From contig NC_087066.1 in the NCBI RefSeq assembly GCF_963678635.1, positions 65,943,277-66,007,276 on the forward strand: a DNA stretch of 64,000 bases. Direction: 5' to 3'. The notes beneath the pieces are model-generated. The model did no database searches. It had not been told where the DNA came from and saw nothing but the letters and a program-made list of their open reading frames with translations. This document shows, one piece after another, positions 1-10,798 of the stretch. The position numbers and the translations under genes are program-made. The stretch is from Symsagittifera roscoffensis. Taxonomy: Eukaryota; Xenacoelomorpha; Acoela; Convolutidae. Within the stretch, counting starts at the first letter, position 1. Each line of letters starts with the position of its first letter.

Positions 1-14
1 AACTGCCAACGAAG

Positions 15-1606
15 ATGGTGAAAGCCGTAACGCAAGTCAACAGTGCAATAGAGGCCACGGCCAGAAAGGCCCTAGAGATAAATTATGAGAAGGCGGAGGC
101 AGAGGCTATCAACAAAGTCAAACAGGACTTAGCGACGAAGGAAATAGAGCAACGATTGAAACAGGAGATCGAAAAGCAGAAGTTAAATGAGACGTTAGGT
201 TGGTCGGTGCCGGTGCCAGAAGCCGTAGCAGGGTCGACAAAGAGTGGAAATTGCAACACTCTGAAACTGGTGACGGGAAAGCCATTCGGCATAACAAAGA
301 TCGGGGCCAGGGTAATGTCAATAATCACTGTGGGCGGCCATGAAGTAACGAGGAACTTGAACAAACCAAGCGATCAGACAATAAAGCACATTGACGTCTA
401 CGCAGATTACTTAAGTGAAATAAGTCCGCAGACAACTTCTAGAGCCCTGAGAGTTTTACTCACAAAAGGTGGCAGCAAGTCAGTCCGCGTCGAAAATAGA
501 TACACGGAGGCCTACGATCCACATGAGTTGATGTTAAATATAGATGGAATAAACATCTACACGAAGACTATGATAACATGTGACGAAGACTTAGCCGGAC
601 AGATCTACGTGGGCAGGGAAGAACTAAAAGTGAGATCGATTGGACACTGCGCCATGCTGGAAGAAGATGCAATGCACATCAGGACGAAAGCGGACGTGTC
701 AGCACATGTGCTTGACATAAGTGGCAAAAATACTCAGTTACGTGGGTTACTTGATACGGGAGCGGTCTTGAGTGTTATACCAATCTTGGGAACGAATGGG
801 TTATGACAAAGAGGACTTGATAGACTCAAGAATACGGCTATCAGCTGCGAACAAATGGGCGCTGCGGGTACTAGGTAGAACACCAATAATAGCCCTAAAT
901 CTAGGGGAACGCAACCTGTGGATGAGCTTTCTAGTGGTGGAAAACCTAGACGAGTCTGACCAGTTCATTTTGGGCAGAGTCTTCATCAGGATCTTCGACG
1001 TAACGATTGATCTACACAATGCCATGTTCAGGATTCGAAACCCGGATAGGAAGTACGTAATTAAACCGGTAAATCTGATAATGGCAAGTGAGAATAAAGT
1101 GCCGGTGTTCTCGAGTAGAAGGGTAAGGCTGAAAGCGAACGAAGCGGCAATTGAAGGCTTACGGATGAAAAATTTGTTGAGTGATAGTAGAGTTAAGTGA
1201 TAGTAAGGAAGTATGCATAGTTCCCAATCCAAACAGTCAAAGTGCTGCTGTTTTAGGAGGATCCTTCTCGATAACCAAGAGCGGTCTCTGCGTCAGTGTC
1301 TTGTTGAATACTCTTGACATACCCATAACAATCCAGAGGGGAAGGAAGTTGGGATATGCCTTACCCGTGAAAACTCGATATGAAATGACTGAAAATGTAA
1401 AAGAGAATGAAGTAATTGAATGTCCCAATAACAGGGACAAGATTTGTATCTTGAGACGATTGAATAGAACAAATATTTCATCAGGTCTTGTAAAGTCACT
1501 TAAGTCAGAGACAGACGATGGACTATCGAGTTGTTCAAATTTCCCAGAAAGACCAACACTAGAGGAAATGGAATGGAAATGGATAAACCAGTTTTACCTG
1601 AAATAG
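15..1606 (+). pseudogene. Element A gag end and retropepsin, frameshifted
   Basis: Three overlapping reading frames (15-806, 772-1200, 1181-1606) together resemble the uninterrupted protease region of element B at 30506-31585. The first 60 or so residues are a charged, probably coiled-coil stretch. The aspartic protease signature LLDTGAV lies at about 743-763 and is followed after a frameshift by SWERMGY, the counterpart of TWERMGF in B. A flap-like region and the ILGRVF/ILGRDF block, typical of retropepsins, follow at about 970-1000. Two frameshifts (near 785 and 1190) break the frame, so no full protease can be made from this copy. The 60-residue coil and following linker have no counterpart in B, which has lost that piece. 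Confidence 0.85.
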
Positions 1607-3035
1607 AGCATTTAAGGTTTAAGGTAACGGATGAACAGTTCGAGGCCATCAAGGACGTACAAGAGCGGAACGATGAAGTTTTTTCGAGACATAAAGCAGA
1701 CATTGGATGTTGTAATTTTTTTGAACATGAAATAGAGCTTGAGGAGTCCGCGGTACCGCACAGGGGGGGGGGGGAGGCGCATGACCCCACAAAAATCGGA
1801 TGCGTGTAGGAAAAAGATAGAGACACTACTAGAGTATGACATGATAGAACCATACAAATCACCGTGGGCGTGTGGAGTAGTGATTGCCAAAAAGAAAGGC
1901 GACCAATTGAGGTTTTATTGTGAATTTCGGTACCTGAACTCCGTCACGGTGAAGGATGCCTATCCCATACCTAGGATTGATGAGAGCCTCTCGAGGTTCG
2001 GCCTTTTGGCAGGTCCCGTTGAGGAAGCATGACAGAGTCAAAACAGGGTTCGCCTGCGAGTTAGGGCTCTTTCAATGGAAACGGATGCCGTTTGGTCTTT
2101 GCAATGCCACGGCCACATTTCAACGGTTGATGGCACATGCATTGATAGGTTTGACAAAGAATTATGGCAATCTGGTAATGTGCTACGTGGATGACGTGGT
2201 AATAGCGACGCCTACACTGGAAGATCACATGGAGCGACTGGACGAGGTGTTTGCATGCATGAAGAGGTCGGGGCTAAAGTGCAAACCGTCAAAGTGCGAA
2301 ATACTCAAGGATTCGATAAAATACTTGGGGAGGATGGTGGACAGGCACGGCATCAGACCAGATCCAGATGCAGTTGAAGCAGTGCTAACTTGGAAATCGC
2401 CAAAAACGGAACACCAGTTGATGAGATTCTTGGGTTTTGCGAGCTATTAGAGTGAATTCATCAAGGATTACGCGGATAAAGTATACCCGATGCAACAATT
2501 AATGAGACACAAGGGCAAGAAATTCACGTGGAACAACGCAGCTGAAGAATCATTCCAGAGAATGAAGAAAGAGTTCTGCGAGGCACCAGTGTTATTGATG
2601 CCAACGGAGAAAGGTATGTATGTGCTGGATACGGATGCGTCGGTAGTCGCGATTTCTGGAATTCTCCACATCAAGAACAGGAATGGAACGGGAGGACAGT
2701 CTTGAGACCAATAGCATACGGGAGCAAAGTCTTGAGTGATACGGAAATGAAGTACGGGGCGCCGAAAGCGGAGATGTTCGCGGTGGTTACCTTTGTCGAG
2801 AAATATAGAGCATACCTAGGCAGTGAGCCATTGAAGCTGCGAGTCGACAACAGGGCACTCAGCTGGCTGAAGACGTACTCAATGGACCAGAGCTACACTG
2901 GGAGGTGGCTAGTTCGCCTGGACGGGTACAACATGATAATTGAGCACAGAACAAGGGATACAAATCAAAATGCCGATAGCTTGAGTAAGAAGACGGAGTT
3001 CTACGAGAGACAGGAGCAGAGGGAGTAGGCCAGAA
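1607..3035 (+). pseudogene. Element A reverse transcriptase and RNase H, broken
   Basis: Pieces at 1739-2032, 1956-2450, 2490-2705 and 2702-3028 carry Ty3/Gypsy RT and RNase H. Visible are the FRYLN and KDAYPIPRID blocks, FWQVPL, the MPFGLCNATATFQRLM block, the catalytic YVDD box near 2189, and RNase H motifs DTDAS, KAEMFAVV, RVDNRAL and NADSLSK. Compared with B, the RT motif A segment with its catalytic aspartate is missing: the sequence jumps from the SLSR position straight to the FWQVP codons near 2000. A run of 12 G at about 1766 shifts the frame, a TAG at 2448-2450 truncates the connection domain, and another shift lies near 2690. Reverse transcriptase activity from this copy is not possible. 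Confidence 0.88.
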
Positions 3036-3056
3036 ATAAAAGAGGGCTTCTATTTC

Positions 3057-4706
3057 ATGGATAAGGAAACGTATGATAGTCTTCCACTCACGAGATGGCT
3101 CGACAAGTCAGGCAAACCGATACAAGATCACCCCGAATTACCAAAAGAGCCTCCAGAGAAAACAATCTTGAAGACCCGAGGGATGCCGATAGTGATAATG
3201 CTCAAGTCAAAAATTGTGAGAGAGACGCTCAAGGCAAAAGGCTATGATCTCAACAAGGTAGAAACGGGAGAAGCACAGATAGACGAGGACTTGATGAGAT
3301 TAATCGAGAAACTGACAGACGATAAACCCGTGATCGAAAGAATGAGCAAGGAGGAACCGGAAGTCACGATACTGCGAAGGAATGAGACAGCCGGCGGCGA
3401 AAACACCTCAGAAGAGAGTAATGCTGATGGTAAAGAAGTCGTGCAGTCACTGGCGGACAAAATCCCTGATGACATACTTGAGCGGACCAGGGCTAGGAAA
3501 AAGAAAGTGGCGTTTAAGGAGGAAGTGGAACACCTTGGAATAGGTCAAGAGTCCGCGGAGTGGTGGCCCACAGAGGAAGAAGATGTTGGAGAAAGAAAAT
3601 TGTCCGGGGAGCGTGAAGAATGGGATGAAGATTCGGAGGGCAGCAGCGACGACCAGGATAGTCTGTGCTTGATACTGGCGGAAGAGAAGATGAGACACCG
3701 CGACAGGGAGCTGCAGACGGATCCCTCATGAGGGATATACAACTTGGATCAGCAAGAAGTGCGAGGAGGTGAAGAGCTTGAAAAAATCGCAGTATCGAGG
3801 AAACCGTTCAGGGAAATATCTTGCAACTTGAATGTCAGAACAAATCTGGTGCCAGAGGACGATTAAAAGATAGTGTGCGTTAAGCTGAAAGATGACATCC
3901 ACAACCCGGGGGAAATGAATGGTCAGATAATGGCACTAAAGGAACATGTCAAGGCGAGATACAGGCTGTCGGACCTAATAAAGGCCCAAAAAAATGACAA
4001 GATGACAAGTAACCTCTCCAAATGGATCCGGACGGAATCCAAAGAGAAGGGGACCTGGAAGAAGACAGCTACAAGATCTTGAGCCAGTTCTACAAAGAAA
4101 GAAAGGATTTACTCTATCACACGGCTGATGGGGTGGTAGCGTGCAAGAGAAAAGACGAGGAGAAGATATTGCACAAGTATAACCTCATCATATTGCCACA
4201 GTTGTATCAGACCGAAGTGTTATTCAGATCGCATGATCAAATGGGGCACCAGGGGATAGACAAGGTGCAACAGAGAATACTTCACAGGTTTGACTGGCCA
4301 GGATTAAGGAAAGCCTGCGAGAGATGGTTAAACACATGCCTAGCATGCCTGCAAGTGGAAGACCCAAGGAAGATGAAGTTTCCACTCAAGCCCGTTGAGA
4401 GCTCGGAGATCAACGAAGTTGTGCAAATAGACCACCAAAAGATTTGTATGACAGAGTCAGGGTTTAACCAGATACTAGTCATAATAGATCACTTCAAAAA
4501 GCTGGCGGAAGCGGTGCCGTGTCAGACAGCCTCGGCAGAGGAAACTTGTGACCACCTGATAACACATTGGATATCACGGTATGGCTGTCCCATGAAATTT
4601 CAGTCGGACAACGGGAAAGCCTTCATGGGTGACCTGACGAAAAAATTGATGAAGAGAACTCACATAGCTCAAGCGCACTCAACGACCTACCATCCCTAGA
4701 CCAACG
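3057..4706 (+). pseudogene. Element A pol linker and integrase N-terminal half and core
   Basis: The first 225 codons (3057-3731) are an acidic, low-complexity linker between RNase H and integrase, also present in B. After a short broken stretch the frame at 3873-4082 and 4022-4699 gives the integrase zinc-binding domain (H-x4-H at SHDQMGHQG, then CLACLQ as the C-x2-C) and the catalytic core. The first acidic residue is in VQIDHQ and the second in FQSDNG at about 4603. The frame ends at TAG 4697-4699, where B has a CAG codon in the HPQTNG box. The third acidic residue, glutamate of the VERQ box in B, reads as lysine here (VKRQ, about 4714). The integrase is therefore both truncated and lacking a catalytic residue. 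Confidence 0.87.
3599..3611 (+). promoter_or_regulatory. Internal copy of the polypurine-tract motif
   Basis: ATTGTCCGGGGAG inside the pol linker matches the core GTCCGGGGAG directly next to the A and B 3' LTRs. In frame it encodes LSGE. It may be an extra plus-strand priming site, or simply coding sequence; see the three copies at the corresponding place in B. Confidence 0.4.
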
Positions 4707-4708
4707 GG

Positions 4709-6535
4709 TTGGTGAAGAGGCAGAATAGAACGTTGGTGAACATGCTGAGGGTATACTGCTCAAGGTACATGACGGATTGGGATAAGTATCTGCCGCAGGT
4801 GGTAGGGGCGTACAACAGTGCGCAACACTCAACAACAGGAATCAGTCCCTTCATGATGTTGACGGGCAAGGAAAGAGCGATGAGCCTAACATTCTTTTAC
4901 CCGGAGTACGAAGGGAAAAAGACGTCGCATCAAGCTTATGTGAAAGAAGCGATCAGGAGACAACAGGAATTAAACGAGCTCGGCAGGAGGAATACTGCGC
5001 AAGCGCAAATGAGACAGCGCAAGAAATACGATGAGAAGATACTGCAAGCGAAACCATGCGCAGTGGACCAGTACGTGTGGGTCTTCCAGAATGTCATACC
5101 TCCCAAAGGTACAAAGAAACTACTCAAGAAATGGAGAGGACCGTTCATGTTAACGGAAGTGCACCAGCAAGGACGGTTTTATCGCTTGAGTACGGGGCGT
5201 GCACCTCATTATGAAAACTTGAAACCTCATGTCCCATCCCCAGAAGACTGGTGCGTACCGCGGAACATGGAGGAACTCCAGTACCTATTGGTGGAACCAG
5301 CTTGCAAGGTGAATGAAAAAGGCACCGGAGAGAAAAACGAGGGCTTGAGTCTGGACGACAATGAAAAAACAGACGCGGATTCAGAAGCAGAGTCCTTTGT
5401 GGAAGAAGACTGTAACGATCCGGAGCAGGACGAGGTGCCAAAGTGGACGGAACCAGATTTGCCGATAACAGCAGGGACCAACAGCGGTAATCGTAAGCGG
5501 ACGGGCATGAGGTACAATAGGTACGGGGATGACTTCTTGATTGACAAGATGAGGCCCGATGAAGTGGGCAACGAATTACTGAGTGTAGGTGAATTGGTGG
5601 CAGACGATGAATGGCAAATCATCAACGACAGTGAACACTACCCAAGGGAGGACTATTCCACACCAGAACAAGAAACAGACCTGGAACAGAGTGAGATAGA
5701 GAGGAGGGAGAACACGAACCTGAGAATACTAGAGTGGATGCGTGGGGTCAAGAGCGAAGGAAGCGAAGAGCTGAGCATCCAACAGGTCGATATGTCAGCA
5801 GAACAACACGTGAAAATGGAAAATCCCCTCTTCGGTTGGACAGCAACCGACAAGCCGCTAGAAATACCCCCAGATAATTTGGACCCAGCATCATCGACGG
5901 GGACGTCGATAAATATTTTTGTCCGGGGAGTGGGGGTAGGACTTACCCACACCGAAAATTTGATGATAAAGAAACTGAGGGAAGTAGGAGAGACCAACGG
6001 ATTAGAAATGGGCGAGGAAGAAGCTGATCCTACCATAGGACAAAATTTCAAAACGAAATTTGAAATTCCCGATGAATACTCGGAGAACATCCTAATAACG
6101 GACAGTGACTTCATTCTGTCAGACAGGACTAGCGCGATCTGTATAACGGCGGACATGAGCTTAAAATTGATACTGGAGGCCGACTTCAAGAGAGAATACC
6201 AGAACGTGGAGTTTCTGTTCAGACAGAGACCGGGGCTGGGAGGAATGGCTGCGCTTCCCCCATCAATGGCACAAGTCCCGGGCAAATACCTGTGCTTTCT
6301 AGTGACGAGGGTCAATGAAAGGATTACGATAGATCCTGAACACTTGGTTTTAGCACTAACGAGGCTGAGGGATTTCATGATTGAAAGAGGGATAATGGAG
6401 GTCTCGATGCCAGTTTATGACCCAAACAGGGGCAAGTTGAGCCCAAGGGAGTTGTATGCCATCCTACACGTGGTCTTCGCAGAAACAGATATAATGGTAC
6501 ACCTACACAAGAAGTACTACTTGAGTATCGCCTGA
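4709..6535 (+). pseudogene. Element A integrase C-terminus fused to a TARG1-like macrodomain
   Basis: A 608-residue open frame. Residues 1-190 are the integrase core end and the C-terminal beta-barrel (the KWRGPFMLTEVHQQGRFYRLS block). Residues 190-400 are an acidic linker. Residues about 400-606 read as a macrodomain of the TARG1/OARD1 type: a strand-rich start (GVGVGL), AICITADMS at the place of the ADP-ribose-binding strand, a helix with the basic FKREY motif, the strand GKYLCFLVTR, a helix, SMPVYDPNRGKL and a final strand in TDIMVHL. In TARG1 the last loop is glycine-rich and supplies the catalytic aspartate; here it is replaced by YDPNRG, and the catalytic lysine position reads arginine. 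Element B has the same substitutions. The macrodomain part is intact here, but it lies downstream of a broken integrase. Family assignment is from recognised motifs only. Confidence 0.8.
5918..5930 (+). promoter_or_regulatory. Internal polypurine-tract copy with T-rich lead, element A
   Basis: TTTGTCCGGGGAG lies in a stretch of about 40 bases, starting with ATATTTTT, that is identical in A and B although the surrounding coding sequence has diverged widely. A T-run before the tract is typical of priming polypurine tracts. It codes for FVRGV at the macrodomain start. Confidence 0.5.
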
Positions 6536-7039
6536 GCTACGGGTGGACAACGGAGGTCTCGAGTTGGGGGTACATATGGATCTTGAGTAAGGGTACATGG
6601 GGACCTCGGGGCAGGTAGATGGATTTTAACGTGATTGGCATGACAATTATAATTTTAAAATGATGCTGCTAAAACATTAGATGAATCTGCATGCTCTTAA
6701 AAACTTCCAATTGAATTATTTTGGTAAAACGGACGGAGGGATAAAGTTTTAACTGCAATAATGGGGTGGGGTTTTAGGTTAGGATTATGACACCTTAGTC
6801 TAAAAAGTGGATTTTACTTTCAGATTGATTTGATCAAACTAAAGTTGACGACTAAAACACACTCATTGGAAAGGGAATAGAAAGTCTTGAACAAAGTTCA
6901 CGATCAGAAACATTCGGAAGAGATTTCTCAAGTACTCAAGTTGGTACGTAATTCACGAGTTGGTTCGGTAATTCACGAGTTGGTTCGGTAATTCACGAGT
7001 TGGTTGGTGCGCGAGATAATCTAGAAATTGTAAAAAAAA
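6536..7039 (+). other. Element A spacer between pol-macrodomain and second ORF, with splice-acceptor-like site
   Basis: About 500 bp without an ORF. A pyrimidine-rich sequence ending TTTTACTTTCAG (AG at 6822-6823) is a plausible 3' splice site; element B has TTCTTTTCTAG at the matching place, followed by similar bases (GATTGAT). This suggests that the second ORF is expressed from a spliced or trans-spliced RNA. Just before the start codon, a 20-bp unit containing GGTAATTCACGAGTTGG is repeated about 3.3 times (6940-7007). An A-run precedes the ATG at 7040. Confidence 0.55.
6940..7007 (+). repeat. 20-bp tandem repeat upstream of A second ORF
   Basis: Three near-perfect copies of a 20-bp unit (TTCGGTAATTCACGAGTTGG, phase arbitrary). 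It is not present at the matching place in element B. Confidence 0.9.
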
Positions 7040-8138
7040 ATGGCAGATCGAATTTGGAAGTCCATGCCTGCGGAACTAAAGAGGCCGACACTAGATGAGT
7101 TATACAGGCGTTTGAGAGACCTGGACTACACCCAAGTGGACGAGAGGATGGCAGTGATGTTGAATGCCATCCTGCAATTAGTGGAGCAAGGTGAGTGCAG
7201 GGAATCCGCGACCGAAGCTGTCTTGATGGTCGGCTACACTACGGAAGGTATATCCAATCAGGAACAGGCGAGATGGCTATCCTAGAACGTGGATGGAGGG
7301 GTGAGAGGATTCGACTTGGCGAGGAATCCTGGCTTAGGCAATACCACTGAGTACGGCGCGGGAGAATTCCCATTGCCGGTCAGACCGTCAGCAAGATCGG
7401 CTAGCCAGTCCGCGAGCAGGCCACCTTCTATGACGAGAGCCCAGCAAACGGAGGAGACGTATCCTGACCTCAGCAACTTGAAAAGGGAACTCGAAAGGGC
7501 GCAGAGGGAAAAGAACAAAGCGAATCTTGACCGGGATAGCGCGAAACTCGAGAGAAATCAAGCGAATCTGGAGAGGGACCAGGCGATCGTTGAGAGGGAT
7601 CAGGCGCGTCGTGACCTTGAGATGCTGAGAGCAGAACACCAGCAGGAGCAGATGGTGCGAGAGAACGCGGCGAGTTGCGAGCAGTTGAAGTCGGAACTGG
7701 AAAGGATCCAGAGGCGACAACGAGAGCTCGACCAACAAAAGCAAAAGGAAACCAGGACGTCGGAACGAGCTGTTGCGAGCTCAAGGCCGGAGTCGCGTAT
7801 GGAGGTGGATGAGGCTCCCAGGTCGAAGGCGAGATTCAACTTGGTCGTGCGGCTCAAGAACATATGAACGAGGGGCTGGAGGTATGGATACCAACCGAAC
7901 CAGCATCCTCCCTGCGCGGTTCAGAGACGACGCAACCAATACGCCCGTTGATGGACGTGGCACTGCCGGGATACACCCGAGCTCAACCGCGAGCAGCAGT
8001 CAGGTGAGCGGGAGCTCGTCGCGTCTTAAGGAATTACACGAGAGGTTACAGCTGAGAAGTCGCGAAAGTCCAGCTCGAGCGGAGGTACCCCCGACATGGA
8101 GAGAGCAACCGGTCAGGAGCGTGGTGATTGCAAGCTAA
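7040..8138 (+). pseudogene. Element A second ORF, N-terminal and coiled-coil part, broken
   Basis: ATG 7040 opens a frame (81 codons) whose LDELYRRL...AVMLNAIL pattern matches the start of the 865-residue ORF of B. It stops at 7283-7285 and the same protein continues in another frame at 7289-7867. That part contains a long charged helix, about residues 60-160, in which the heptads LERNQAN, LERDQAI and VERDQAR repeat, encoded by four imperfect 21-bp units near 7520-7610. B has a coiled coil in the same place but without this expansion. Further shifts near 7790 and 8138 separate it from the SGNH domain. Confidence 0.75.
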
Positions 8139-8177
8139 AAGAAGAACACGGAGGGCAGATACCACCGTCACAATCGC

Positions 8178-9542
8178 ATGGATTGGAACGCGGCGCAGCG
8201 GGCGAGAAGGGATTGCTTCCATGACGCGTCCTGGGCTGAATGCTACACACAGCCGCGAATACCTGAGGGTGCAGCTCATCTGATCGTACGGGAAAGCCTG
8301 ATACGGGTGCTGACCCGAATCCAGTCGCACTGGCAGACTGGAGTCTTGAGTTTTTCCGGAGCCGCAACACCGCAGATGTTGGCATCACTCGAGATGGTAG
8401 GGATGGCGAAGATGTACACAGTGACTCTAATGATGGGGACCAATGATGTGTCCAGAGGAGAATTAAGGAAAGTCATGAGATTACACGACAAAATGAGCTG
8501 CATTTTGGAGGAATTAAGGATTCAGATGGATCCTGCCATACTCACCGTTTGCACCATCCCTTACAACATGATGGCCGACCAACATGCGATGGAGATGAAC
8601 GAGAAAGTACAGGTCCTGAACGGGATAATCAAGCAGATACATCCATGGAGCGTTCTCCCCATCCTGCTGTTGGACGTAGCCGACCAGATGGAGCAGTCCT
8701 TCCCAGAGGATGCGACCTCAGATGGAATCCACTTCGACAGGCCTGGGGGCTTGGAGTGGTTGAATGATGTCTTCCAGAGGCATATAAATGAGTTGGAGGC
8801 AGACTTGCTTGAGACGGCCCGAGTCACATTCGGTCCACCCCAAATCCCCCTTTTTATTGCCACAAGACCCCTGTCCAGTCGCCTGGGAGCGGGAGTTGAC
8901 TCAAGAGACAGCTCGAGAAGCAGCCGGACCAGATTACCGGGTTCCACGCCAATGGAAGCTGAAGAAGCGGAGTCATCGACGCCCCAGAGTTCAGTGGTAT
9001 CCTCAGTGGTAGTGGTAGAGGATAAGACAGTAGAGAAGACAGCGGAGGCAAGTAGGACGCGGTATTTGGAGAAGGTGAAGGAGTTGGACCTAGAGGATCT
9101 GGAATGCAGACAAGAGTTGGCAGAAGTCCTGGGGCTCAAGCTTGTGTCACACGAGGACTTGAGTCGACACCAGTGAGTTGACTGGCTGAAGGCCCACGAA
9201 GCATATTTACCAAGAGCAAGAATGATAAAGACGGCTGATCTGACTGGGATTCCCACAAAATCAGTCGTGGGACCGATAAATTACAGACCTCTCAAGTTGC
9301 TGGGGAGTCCGGGACTCATAGTGGAGCCATCTAAACACAGAACAAGTATCGCCAGAATCAGATTGGCGACTCTTGCACAGTTGAGGGTGCTGGACAAGCT
9401 ACTGGATCCAAGGGAGATGGAATTGCCATACGCCGCTTACAAGGCTTACAAGGGTGCGAGGTTGGCAGATGACCCAAGATATGGGAAACCCTGCGGCAGT
9501 GCTCAATTAGCCAAGACACTGGCGGTGTATTATAGAGCATAA
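8178..9542 (+). pseudogene. Element A SGNH-hydrolase (GDSL esterase-like) domain
   Basis: The frame 8178-9176 (332 codons) carries an SGNH-hydrolase domain in roughly its first 210 residues. Block I reads VRESL, keeping the serine but not the GD of GDS. Block III is MGTNDV (about 8437). Block V is DGIHFD (about 8728), holding the Asp-x-x-His pair. The aligned B domain has an intact GDS block. SGNH enzymes are esterases or lipases; an esterase domain of this kind is known from ORF1 of CR1-type non-LTR elements, but here it sits in an LTR element. The tail is Ser/Glu-rich and a TGA at 9174 ends the frame; a homologous continuation follows at 9222-9542. A start at the internal ATG 8178 is unlikely to be native. 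Confidence 0.78.
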
Positions 9543-9544
9543 CC

Positions 9545-10798
9545 AGCGGCCGCGAGAGTGATCATTGTGACGGGATCAAGATCTCGAACTTTGCCAGGCA
9601 GCTGAAATTCAGTCCGACAATAGGGGATGACCACCCGATAATAAGTCACCTGACAGCCAGCTTGTGGTTCCGATACATGGACGTGACAATCACGAGTTCC
9701 ACGAGCAAATCAAAGGGACCAAGCAACGAAAGGAAGAACGTGGCTGCGACTGAGAAGCAACTGGAGTCGATGGTATATCGATTAACACGAGAGAGAGGTA
9801 GGTGGCCATTTTTGACACCCAGACTCGAGAATGCTACTGACAAGACAAGGTAGAGTGCCCCACCTCTGGTGAAGCAGATCTGGGAATTTCTCGAGGAACA
9901 ATTGGAGATAGCCGAGAGCAGGAAGATGACGGTGGCCAGGTTTGTCACGGCAGCTAATGAGGTCACCATTGGAGGATTCTGGCGGGAGCATGCAAAAGGT
10001 GAGCTGAGGACGAGCAGAGATCACGAGATACTGGGATTCTTGAGTCCTTGTTGGGAGAAGAGATACATGGCTGGAGTGTTTTGTGCAAAAGAGACCATTT
10101 TCGGGGCCTTTGTGCAAGAACTCTTGAACATGCCCATAAGCCTCTTGTTAGCCCTGTACTTAGTTTACCCGAGATACCTGTTTAACATGGGACCAGCGTA
10201 TTTGTTCAGCCCGGGTGTGGAGACAGTTCGGATTGACGGATATCTGGCGCTGGTGCTCCTAACTCATGGCGAATTGGTGTCATTCCATCGGCTGATGAAA
10301 TATGGAGAGCCCCTGTCGATGGGATAAACCCACTCGAGCATAGACACTTATTCATACAAATGCGCGGCGAGGCTGAACACGTCGTTGCTGGTGGAATATC
10401 TACTGATGCAGAACCGACACATGACCTGTGAAGAGAAGAACCCAAAGACTAGAGAGGAATGGAGGGAGGCGAATGGTGGTATCCCTCTACTGACGGATCT
10501 ATGCCTGGCGATGAGGTCAGACCCGATGGGAATGATCAGGGGACTCGAGGAAGTTGTGACTTGTATCTACGGCCCAGCGGTGACATACGCCTTTCCGGAC
10601 CCTCTAGTGGCTGCATACCGCCATTCAGTAGTGCACGTGAGTTTAATAAGCGTGTTGGATGGGACTGCGCTGAACTGGTGTCAACAAGAGGTGCTCAGCG
10701 CGCGGATGAGCGACACAGTGCTCTTTGGGAAGGTGAAAGATCCCGAGTTGGTAATATTCAATTTCCGGGGGCAACTGCAGTGCAGGATGGGGTGAAAA
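9545..10798 (+). pseudogene. Element A third ORF, N-terminal part, deleted and frameshifted
   Basis: Fragments at about 9590-9853, 9869-10327 and 10385-10795 match the 888-residue ORF of element B: the FARQLKF...DDHPII block, the SLWFRYMDV block, a central helical part, and LLTDLCLAMRSDPMGMIRG followed by YGPAVTYAFPD and ALNWCQQ. Compared with B, a stretch of about 185 residues at the start is missing, including the GxND box of a possible second SGNH domain. The function is unknown. The last part (from 10594) is repeated at 18231 by the tandem duplication. Confidence 0.7.

Noticed and set aside
5653-6378. Minus-strand ORF of 241 codons opposite the macrodomain
   Set aside because: Ser-rich shadow of the conserved plus-strand frame; the same region in B also has a minus-strand shadow, and codon conservation follows the plus strand.
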